A stretch of DNA of 5,103 nt from Nitrospirota bacterium. GTDB taxonomy: Bacteria > Nitrospirota > Thermodesulfovibrionia > Thermodesulfovibrionales > Magnetobacteriaceae. The notes below the pieces were generated by a model, which was not told the origin of the DNA, did not search any database, and was given only the letters and a program-made list of their open reading frames with translations. The DNA is taken from assembly GCA_015233485.1 (NCBI GenBank), contig JADFXO010000294.1, positions 1-5,103 on the forward strand, read 5' to 3'. Shown here one piece after another: positions 1-5,060 of this stretch; within the stretch, counting starts at the first letter, position 1; each line of letters begins with the position of its first letter. Made by a program: the position numbers and the translations under genes.

Positions 1-1
1 C

Positions 2-211
2 CAGGCATTTGCGGATTCAGATGATACCAAATGGATTGCAAAATGTATTAAGGACAATAAGAAAGAAGGCGCAAAGGAAGAGGTTGTCTACAAGTATTGC
101 GAATGTATGAATGGGAAAATGAGTTCCAATGAAACGCAATCCATTTCCACGTGGGAAAAATCGCATCCGAAAGAGATGAAAGAGTGCGAGAATGAAGCCG
201 GGTGGAAATAA
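2..211 (+). CDS. C-terminal part of a small Cys-containing, probably exported protein (5' end outside window)
   Basis: An open frame enters from the left edge and ends at TAA 209-211, giving 69 visible residues. It begins QAFADSDDTKW. AFA followed by an acidic stretch looks like the end of a signal peptide with an A-x-A signal-peptidase cleavage site, so the mature protein would be about 65 residues and lie outside the cytoplasm; the signal peptide itself is not in the window. Four cysteines are visible, at residues 15, 33, 35 and 62, including a CEC pair and KECENEAGWK at the end, and could form disulfides or bind metal. The rest is strongly hydrophilic and Lys/Glu rich. The layout resembles small uncharacterised secreted proteins that I half recognise from environmental bacteria, but I cannot name a family and propose no function. 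A strong hairpin starts 41 bases after the stop, which suggests the transcription unit ends here, apart from the genes downstream. Confidence 0.72.
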   Translation, partial: QAFADSDDTKWIAKCIKDNKKEGAKEEVVYKYCECMNGKMSSNETQSISTWEKSHPKEMKECENEAGWK

Positions 212-251
212 TCAAGTAACACGCCCAATCAGCCTGACTATAGATAAGAGA

Positions 252-303
252 CCCTGCCGAACATTGGACAAACAAATCCTTATTTGTCCAATGTTCGGCA
301 GGG
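252..303 (+). terminator. Perfect 21-bp inverted repeat, likely transcript-end hairpin
   Basis: Bases 252-272 are exactly complementary to 283-303, with a 10-base loop (273-282). The arm begins CCCTGCCGAACATTGG. It sits 41 bases after the stop of the upstream gene, as expected for a terminator. No T run follows directly; the next bases are GGGGCGTTCTG. It may therefore be a terminator of the type lacking a U tract, an RNA-stabilising 3' hairpin, or an unrelated palindromic repeat. A perfect 21-bp match without mismatch or G-U pair is unusual for an ordinary terminator. Confidence 0.55.
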
Positions 304-335
304 GGGCGTTCTGCCTGCCCTTGTATTTCTCATTA
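297..335 (+). terminator. Alternative GC hairpin followed by T-rich run
   Basis: GGCAGG (297-302) can pair with CCTGCC (314-319) across an 11-base loop, and the T-rich CTTGTATTTCTCATT follows. This resembles a conventional intrinsic terminator more than the long hairpin does. Its left arm is part of the right arm of the 252-303 hairpin, so the two structures cannot form together. The stem is only 6 bp and the T run is broken, so termination activity is uncertain. Confidence 0.3.
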
Positions 336-342
336 ATGTTGA

Positions 343-378
343 GGGTGTGGTTCAACCCCAGGTTGTCCAATCATACCC
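343..378 (+). other. Composite hairpin in the leader/intergenic region
   Basis: GGGTGTGGTT (343-352) pairs with AATCATACCC (369-378) through ten pairs, two of them G-U. Inside it, CAACC (353-357) pairs directly with GGTTG (361-365) around a CCA loop, leaving TCC (366-368) as a one-sided bulge. G-U pairs rather than mismatches favour an RNA structure over a DNA palindrome. It could be part of the 5' leader of the gene at 492 if that promoter lies upstream of 343. I do not recognise it as a known riboswitch or small RNA. Confidence 0.35.
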
Positions 379-379
379 C

Positions 380-389
380 TAACCGGTTA
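380..389. promoter_or_regulatory. Palindrome TAACCGGTTA, possible operator
   Basis: This is a perfect 10-bp palindrome in the non-coding region about 100 bases before the gene at 492. Symmetric sites of this size can be operators for dimeric regulators. No regulator is visible in the window and the site is not repeated, so the role is inference only. Confidence 0.22.
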
Positions 390-438
390 CAGGAAAGTGC
401 GGGAATTGCCGCCGTAATAAAAGTGGACGTTTTTGTTG

Positions 439-450
439 GTAACATGTTAC
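439..450. promoter_or_regulatory. Palindrome GTAACATGTTAC, possible operator
   Basis: This is a perfect 12-bp palindrome that ends 41 bases before the ATG at 492. A weak promoter-like pair overlaps it: TTGTTG at 433-438 and GGTTAT at 456-461, separated by 17 bases, with the palindrome inside the spacer. The hexamers match consensus poorly, so the promoter assignment is tentative. The position is right for a regulator acting on the nuclease/receiver fusion gene. GGTAAC recurs at 471-476. Confidence 0.28.
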
Positions 451-477
451 TCTAAGGTTATCCTCAGGGAGGTAACT

Positions 478-483
478 AAAGGG
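478..483 (+). promoter_or_regulatory. Ribosome binding site for the gene at 492
   Basis: AAAGGG lies 8 bases before ATG 492. A stronger-looking AGGGAGGT at 466-473 is too far away (18 bases) to serve this ATG. A TAA at 477-479 is in frame just upstream, so no earlier start is possible. Confidence 0.5.
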
Positions 484-491
484 TTTTCAAC

Positions 492-1991
492 ATGTTGAAT
501 TTAGCAGAAAAAATCAAGGCACTTTCGGGTGAGATTCGCCAGAGGTATGATTTTGTAAAAAACAAGGAATCGACAGAAATTGCCCTGATACTGCCTTTCA
601 TTAAAAGCCTCGGCTACGATGTCTTTGACCCGTCGGAGGTCGTTCCCCATTATACGATCTCTGTTGACCATCAACAATCCGTTGCGGTTGACTATGCCCT
701 CTTGAGGGATGGAAATCCGGAAATCATTATAGAGTGTAAGCACTGGGGTATGAATCTCGATGTAGAGACTAATTCTCTTAGGGAGACGTTTCCTCTTTCA
801 CAAGCGAAAATAGCTATATTAACAAATGGAATAATCTACCGGTTTTTTACGGACGCAGACAATGAGCACCAACTGGACAATGCCCCGTTTTTCGAGTTCA
901 GCATTCTGGAAGTATCTGATACCGCAGTAGAAACCCTTGATAAGTTTGTTAGACAAAATTTTGACCTTGCTAACATACTTACAGTTGTGAAGGGGATGAA
1001 AAAAGAGAAGGCCAAAAAGGCTGCCTTAAATATCTTAATTAAAAGGAGAAAGGTCAGCAAGAAGGAACTCTTTATATTTCTGCGCGAAGATATAGCCGCG
1101 CCGGTCTCATGGAGCCTGCTTGAGTATTACAGGGGGATTACCGTTGCCAGCGGATATTATAGCTTAAAGAGCCTTGAGCTGGTGCTCTTTACGAGGCGCT
1201 GTGATTTGTTAATCATAGATGAATGCCACTTTGAAGACATAGACGCCTTTTGTGAGTTTATGTATCATATTCAATATTCGAACGTAACGTTTAAGGTCTT
1301 GGCCATAATGAGCTCCAACACCGATATAGAGCAGGTGCGCCAGCTTCTTTCCCAGTGTGACATCGTTATTGATATAATCATCAGGCCGTTTACGATAAGA
1401 CGGCTCTACTCTTACATCGAAGCAACCTTCGGCGTGAAAAAATCGGTTGACATAGGAGTAAAAGGCATTACGCCTGAGCACCTGAAGAAAGGACTGGTCG
1501 CGGCCGAAAACGTGTATATCCCCGGCAAGGATGAACACTTAATCGAATGCGGCGTCGTTCTGGACGATGAGCACGTCAGGGAGTTGATAAGATACAATAT
1601 ATCAAAAATCAAGGTTCACAAGGATGTCTATCAATTTATCAATTGCTGGGAATTTACAAAATGCAAGGACTTTGAGGAATGCCCCTCGTTTATAAACGTT
1701 GACGCCGATGGTTTTCTGGACGGGGTCAATGCCGGAAGGGCCTGTATGTACATAAACGCCACACTTGATATGTGCGGCTGCGGCAGGAAGTACAAGTCGT
1801 GGGAAGAGAAAATAAAGCTTACGTGCCAGGACTGCGAATTTTACAAGATGATATTGACGTGCAACGACGGCAGGATACCCCCCTCTATCAAGTTGATGGC
1901 CCATATGGACAAAAACATTGTTAAAAGAAAGAATATGGAATCGGCAAGAAGCAGTTTTATGAAGAAGTCACAAAACAAACCCAAGCCCTAG
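492..1991 (+). CDS. HsdR-N-like PD-(D/E)xK nuclease domain fused to a degenerate receiver domain and Cys-rich C-terminal module
   Basis: This is a 499-aa soluble protein with no signal peptide or membrane segment. Residues about 1-165 match my knowledge of the type I restriction HsdR N-terminal family (COG4748-like): LILPFIKSLGYDVFDPSEVVP, then VDYALL (D67), IIIECKHW (E81, K83), then AILTNGIIYRFFTD and FFEFSILE. D67...E81-x-K83 is a complete PD-(D/E)xK nuclease signature, but there is no helicase/translocase part. After a Lys-rich linker (167-192), residues about 193-312 read like a response-regulator receiver: DLLIID with D243 at the phospho-acceptor position, S274/S275 at the switch Ser/Thr position, and IIRPF with R298 where the invariant Lys belongs. 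The usual Asp-Asp pair appears as R198-E199-D200, so phosphorylation is doubtful. Residues about 385-457 hold nine cysteines (385, 391, 397, 418, 428, 430, 445, 448, 457), starting CWEFTKC and ending CQDCEFYK, like the two-CW Cys module. The kinase gene begins 37 bases downstream and is probably co-transcribed. Biochemical role and substrate are unknown. The N-terminal domain is the firmest call, the receiver likeness is moderate, and the combined function is inference. Confidence 0.88.
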   Translation: MLNLAEKIKALSGEIRQRYDFVKNKESTEIALILPFIKSLGYDVFDPSEVVPHYTISVDHQQSVAVDYALLRDGNPEIIIECKHWGMNLDVETNSLRETFPLSQAKIAILTNGIIYRFFTDADNEHQLDNAPFFEFSILEVSDTAVETLDKFVRQNFDLANILTVVKGMKKEKAKKAALNILIKRRKVSKKELFIFLREDIAAPVSWSLLEYYRGITVASGYYSLKSLELVLFTRRCDLLIIDECHFEDIDAFCEFMYHIQYSNVTFKVLAIMSSNTDIEQVRQLLSQCDIVIDIIIRPFTIRRLYSYIEATFGVKKSVDIGVKGITPEHLKKGLVAAENVYIPGKDEHLIECGVVLDDEHVRELIRYNISKIKVHKDVYQFINCWEFTKCKDFEECPSFINVDADGFLDGVNAGRACMYINATLDMCGCGRKYKSWEEKIKLTCQDCEFYKMILTCNDGRIPPSIKLMAHMDKNIVKRKNMESARSSFMKKSQNKPKP

Positions 1992-2028
1992 CGCGCCGCG
2001 TTGGAGCCGTCTGAAGACTATCGGTAGA

Positions 2029-3291
2029 ATGATTTTACAAGGCCGCTTTACAAAAAAAGGGCTAAATGATATACTTAGCGAGGCTGGATTAGGAGGGTTA
2101 TTGGGAAGACAGAGTATTTTGATAGTTGACGACGAGCCTGATATTCTGGAGGCGCTATCCGATACGTTTATGTACGATTATGAAGTACATAGGGCTGGCA
2201 GTGCCGCCGAGGCGATGGCCATACTGCAAAACAACACCATAGACCTTATCCTTACCGACCAGCGTATGCCTGAGATGACAGGAAGCGAGTTATTAGCCAG
2301 GGTAGACACGCAATACCCCAACATGGGGAAGATTCTCCTGACCGGCTACAGCGACATCTCCGCCACTGTCGACGCAATAAACAGGGGCAGGGTTGATAAG
2401 TACCTGACAAAACCGTGGGACAATGACAAGATTCGCCGCATAGTCATGGAGGTCTTGCAGGTGCGGATGCAGCGTATGATTGCAGATAGCAAAACCCTTG
2501 AGGAACAGCTTGTCCAAAACGCCAAGATGGCGTCCATCGGCGAATTAGCCGCCGGCATTGCGCATGAGATCAACAATCCGGTTGGTTTTATTCATTCCAA
2601 TATGGGAAACCTGCGTAAATTCTTTCTCAAGATAAGCGATTTAATAGCGGTTTACGACGAGTTAGAACTTCCGGCCGCATCCAAAGAGGCAATACAAAAG
2701 GTAAAGAGCGATATTAACTATGACTATCTGAAGACCAGAATAAATGAGATGATAGAAAGATCAATCGTCGGCACAGAACGTATCCAGAAGATAATCATGG
2801 ACCTTCGCTCCTTCTCCCGCAGAGACACAGGGGAGGCTGCCGAGGCCGACATAAACGAGGCCATAGATACCACATCAAGATTTCTGACATACGAATACAA
2901 AGAGCGGATTAACATAACCAGAGATTTCGGCACGCTGCCCAGGGTGGTGTGCAATATCGGGAAATTAAACCAGGTGTTTTTGAACATCCTTGCCAACGCC
3001 TGTCAGGCAATTGAAGGTAATGGCGAGGTAAAGATAAAGACCCGCAGTGAAGGCGAAAACGTAAAGATTGAAGTAAGCGATACAGGAAGCGGCATTCCAA
3101 AAGATAGGATTGACAAGATATTCGAGACTTTTTATACCACTAAGCCGATTGGAAAAGGCACGGGTATGGGACTGTCCATAAGTTTGAGCATCATGAAACA
3201 GCACAAGGGTCAGATAACCGTCGACAGCGAGACCGGCAAAGGCACCACCTTTACAATCGTATTGCCGGTTGACGGGCGGCAGCAGCAGTAA
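2029..3291 (+). CDS. Soluble receiver-domain histidine kinase (REC-HisKA-HATPase)
   Basis: This 420-aa cytoplasmic two-component protein has no transmembrane or periplasmic sensor part. Residues about 28-145 form an intact receiver domain: acidic pair D34-D35, phospho-acceptor D77 in LTDQRMPEMTG, T105 in LLTGYSD and K128 in TKPW. A helical linker (about 140-165) leads to the dimerisation/phosphoacceptor domain with H179 in the H-box GIAHEINNPVGF. The ATP-binding domain follows: N box with N319/N323 (NQVFLNILANACQA), G1 box DTGSGIP from D351, F box IFETFYTTK, G2 box GKGTGMGLS (375-383), and GKGTTFTIVLP near the end. All catalytic residues are present, so it should autophosphorylate at H179 and be controlled by phosphorylation of D77 by another kinase, or pass phosphate intramolecularly. 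No output domain is fused and no separate intact response regulator is seen nearby; the only other receiver-like domain is the degenerate one in the upstream gene. The start is uncertain: ATG 2029 has no clear ribosome site, while TTG 2101 follows AGGAGG and would give a 396-aa protein beginning just before the receiver. Confidence 0.95.
   Translation: MILQGRFTKKGLNDILSEAGLGGLLGRQSILIVDDEPDILEALSDTFMYDYEVHRAGSAAEAMAILQNNTIDLILTDQRMPEMTGSELLARVDTQYPNMGKILLTGYSDISATVDAINRGRVDKYLTKPWDNDKIRRIVMEVLQVRMQRMIADSKTLEEQLVQNAKMASIGELAAGIAHEINNPVGFIHSNMGNLRKFFLKISDLIAVYDELELPAASKEAIQKVKSDINYDYLKTRINEMIERSIVGTERIQKIIMDLRSFSRRDTGEAAEADINEAIDTTSRFLTYEYKERINITRDFGTLPRVVCNIGKLNQVFLNILANACQAIEGNGEVKIKTRSEGENVKIEVSDTGSGIPKDRIDKIFETFYTTKPIGKGTGMGLSISLSIMKQHKGQITVDSETGKGTTFTIVLPVDGRQQQ
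2091..2096 (+). promoter_or_regulatory. AGGAGG that may mark an alternative TTG start at 2101
   Basis: A perfect AGGAGG ends 4 bases before TTG 2101, which is in frame with ATG 2029. Starting there gives MGRQSILIVDDEP, a typical receiver-domain beginning, and removes 24 residues. The spacing is short and TTG is a weak start, and the Shine-Dalgarno-like bases also simply encode Gly-Gly, so the case is open. Confidence 0.4.
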
Positions 3292-3321
3292 TGCAACAGT
3301 AATTTAGTACGCGACGCTTCG

Positions 3322-3351
3322 TCTGTCATTCCTGCGGAAGCAGGAATCCAG
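3322..3351 (+). repeat. Left terminal inverted repeat / hairpin of the MITE-like element
   Basis: ATTCCTGC and GCAGGAAT form an 8-bp perfect stem closed by GGAA, a GNRA-type tetraloop when transcribed from the + strand. It starts 30 bases after the kinase stop codon and could act as a 3' end structure for that transcript. Confidence 0.7.
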
Positions 3352-3475
3352 TTGATGGATTTAACCACGCTGAATGCGTTTAGTGTGGTGTTGCAAGTCG
3401 CCAGTTGATGGTTAAAATGTTGTATCTGTTTAGAGCAAATCGTTGAATATCAGACTTCTCTGTGCCTTCAACATT

Positions 3476-3505
3476 CTGGATTCCCGTTTTCACGGGAATG
3501 ACAGA
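3476..3505 (-). repeat. Right terminal inverted repeat / hairpin of the MITE-like element
   Basis: ATTCCCGT and ACGGGAAT form an 8-bp perfect stem around TTTC; on the minus strand the loop is GAAA, again GNRA type. It matches the left end in inverted orientation at 25 of 30 positions. It ends about 50 bases before ATG 3557, so it lies in or next to the promoter/leader of the coiled-coil gene. Confidence 0.7.
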
Positions 3506-3541
3506 CAGGGGGGTGACAGAGGTGGAAAAGTGTAAGTGTGC

Positions 3542-3548
3542 AAGGGGG
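3542..3548 (+). promoter_or_regulatory. Ribosome binding site favouring ATG 3557
   Basis: AAGGGGG lies 8 bases before ATG 3557, an ideal distance. The longer alternative from GTG 3536, directly after an in-frame TAA at 3533-3535, has only GAGGTGG at 3519-3525 with 10-base spacing and would add MCKGAYA. Confidence 0.55.
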
Positions 3549-3556
3549 CATACGCA

Positions 3557-5059
3557 ATGAGCAGCGAGTTATATATTGATCTGGTAAGTAAGACTATTAT
3601 CTCCATGTTATCGAAAGAGATAGCCCTGGATGTTGACTCACAAGTAGGCGCACGGGTTAGTGAACTGTTAAATAATACACTTGCCGGCCTTATATCTGAC
3701 CAAATAGCAGCCCAAACAGACAGGTTGGGACGCAGTATCCTGAAGCTTGAGGGTGCACTGAAGCCCCGGATAAGCGAACTGGGCGCACGAATTACGGAGA
3801 TGTCGGGGCAAATCATAGAGAAATCAGGACTGACCGGCGAAATAGAGGCCATCAAAGGTTCTCTCGCCAGCTCTATGGGCAATCTTTCGAAGCAGATAAC
3901 AGATATAAGCGAATCTACGAAGGCCTCAAGCCCTATGAAGGAGGATTTATTTGCCGCTTTATCTACCATCGGTGAGGCGCTTCAAAAGAATCTCGGTATG
4001 CAAATAGAGGGAGTTTCATCAAAGATAGACGCGTCGTTTGCTGATATGGACAAAAGAATGGCGACCATTGTGGAGTCAACGGCCAGACTGGCGGGTGAAA
4101 CTACCATAAAGGATGCGCTTCAAAAGAATTTTATCGGGCAAGATATTTCTGAAAAGATAGACGAGTCAATAAGGCAATCCCTTCAGCTGAGAGGAAAAGA
4201 AGAAGGAGAAATGCTCAAGGGCGTTTATTACTCGATGAAAAAGTTGATAAACGATTTCAAAGAGGAAAATGAAGACGCTATTTTATTTAGCAAGCAGTCC
4301 CTGACAAGTATGAGCGATTTGAGAAAACACATCGAGGATGATCTAGGAAAACGCCTGATTGACGCGCAAGAGCAAAACGCCATGCTCAAAGACGATATAC
4401 AGAATCTAAACAAGACCCTGCAGCATAACGTGAAGCAGCAGAGTAAACTGCTTGTCGATATAGTACGTACTATAGAAAAGCAGCTTCCATTTTTCAGCGG
4501 CAAGGTTGACGATGCCTTCTCTAATATAGACGCCAGGATAACAAGTTTTGAGCGCTCAACACTGTCAAAGATAACTAACACCGGTACTGATTTTATGAAA
4601 TTCGTAGACGAAAACGTTTTAAGTAACTTTAAAGACTTGAGGACAGACTATGGCAAGCTCATGAGGGAGATAGACGAAATAAGACAGCTGACTAACTGCA
4701 GCTTAAAAGACCGGGCCGATATGCTTCAGGGTGTGTTTTTGTCGGTGAAAAAGCTTCTGAACATCTCGGAAAAGGAAAGAGACACTACTGAAAAGGTTGC
4801 CGAAGAGCTGACCAACGCCCTTGACAATCTCTACAGCCAAATCAGACGCCTTGAGTCCGGAAAAGATGAGCTTGCCGTAGAGCTTCTGAGGCTTGCCGGC
4901 GATGATTATTTCAAAAATAAGTTTAAGCAACTCGAAAATGAACTGCATAAGGCACATAGCCTTGCCGAAAAGTACCATGAAGAGAAAATAGAATGGGAAC
5001 AGAAATATCTTAAACTCCAGCACGAATGGGGCGCGGCACATCAGATAGACGGTGAATAA
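3557..5059 (+). CDS. Cytoplasmic helical coiled-coil protein with internal repeats, function unknown
   Basis: The ATG 3557 start gives 500 aa (507 from GTG 3536; numbering here follows the 507-aa form). I do not recognise a named family. The protein is almost entirely polar, Lys/Glu/Asp/Ser rich and heptad-like, with no signal peptide, no membrane segment and a single Cys (388) beyond the one in the optional N-terminal extension. Residues about 60-130 (LEGALKPRISELGARITEMS) resemble the helical signalling or scaffold regions of chemotaxis-type and filament proteins, but no chemoreceptor hairpin-tip motif or HAMP domain is seen. Two internal repeats stand out. TIGEALQKN (144-152) recurs as TIKDALQKN (190-198), followed in both by a KID-x-S motif. 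EMLKGVYYSMKKLIN (225-239) recurs as DMLQGVFLSVKKLLN (395-409). The last 70 residues (about 435-500) form a charged coiled coil ending EWEQKYLKLQHEWG. Likely roles are scaffold, adaptor or oligomerising partner. The next gene begins one base after the stop, so the two are surely co-expressed. Whether the protein belongs with the kinase upstream is uncertain because the MITE-like element intervenes. Confidence 0.85.
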   Translation: MSSELYIDLVSKTIISMLSKEIALDVDSQVGARVSELLNNTLAGLISDQIAAQTDRLGRSILKLEGALKPRISELGARITEMSGQIIEKSGLTGEIEAIKGSLASSMGNLSKQITDISESTKASSPMKEDLFAALSTIGEALQKNLGMQIEGVSSKIDASFADMDKRMATIVESTARLAGETTIKDALQKNFIGQDISEKIDESIRQSLQLRGKEEGEMLKGVYYSMKKLINDFKEENEDAILFSKQSLTSMSDLRKHIEDDLGKRLIDAQEQNAMLKDDIQNLNKTLQHNVKQQSKLLVDIVRTIEKQLPFFSGKVDDAFSNIDARITSFERSTLSKITNTGTDFMKFVDENVLSNFKDLRTDYGKLMREIDEIRQLTNCSLKDRADMLQGVFLSVKKLLNISEKERDTTEKVAEELTNALDNLYSQIRRLESGKDELAVELLRLAGDDYFKNKFKQLENELHKAHSLAEKYHEEKIEWEQKYLKLQHEWGAAHQIDGE

Positions 5060-5060
5060 T

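Larger units (their letters stand above)
3321..3506. mobile_element. MITE-like element with 31-base terminal inverted repeats
   Basis: The 186-bp non-coding element lies between the kinase stop and the coiled-coil gene. Its ends, 3321-3351 (GTCTGTCATTCC...GGAATCCAG) and 3476-3506, are inverted copies agreeing at 26 of 31 positions. Each end is itself a hairpin: 3328-3335 with 3340-3347 (loop GGAA) and 3480-3487 with 3492-3499 (loop TTTC, i.e. GAAA on the other strand). Stem differences between the two ends are paired changes that keep base pairing. Inside are an imperfect hairpin, ACCACGCT (3364-3371) with AGTGTGGT (3382-3389), and a direct repeat CCAGTTGATGG at 3348-3358 and 3401-3411. There is no transposase and no obvious target duplication. 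Ends of this GTCATTCC...GGAATCC type are, as I recall, a common dispersed repeat in environmental bacteria. Read through, it may terminate or stabilise the kinase transcript. Confidence 0.75.

Noticed and set aside
192..455. 87-aa open frame on the + strand starting MKPGGNNQ
   Set aside because: It overlaps the end of the upstream gene, reads straight through the perfect 21-bp inverted repeat and both further structured elements, has no ribosome site, and its protein has no recognisable pattern. It is most likely chance.
492..990. A complete type I restriction system
   Set aside because: Only the HsdR-N-like domain is present. No helicase motor, methyltransferase or specificity subunit is found in the window.
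1209..1538. 109-aa minus-strand open frame inside the fusion gene
   Set aside because: The + strand frame there has clear receiver-like patterns, and the reverse frame has no recognisable motif or ribosome site.
3297..3535. CRISPR array suggested by repeated GTCATTCC/GGAATCC units
   Set aside because: There are only two units, they are in inverted rather than direct orientation, and there is no regular spacer pattern. They are the terminal repeats of one element.
3490..3969. 159-aa minus-strand open frame opposite the coiled-coil gene
   Set aside because: It is Ser/Ile/Leu/Pro rich, as expected for the reverse of a Glu/Lys/Asp-rich helical gene, and it runs into the MITE-like end. It is a shadow frame.
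3557..5059. Methyl-accepting chemotaxis protein or SMC-type ATPase
   Set aside because: There are no transmembrane segments, HAMP domain, conserved chemoreceptor tip or Walker motifs. Only a generic helical coiled-coil character is shared.
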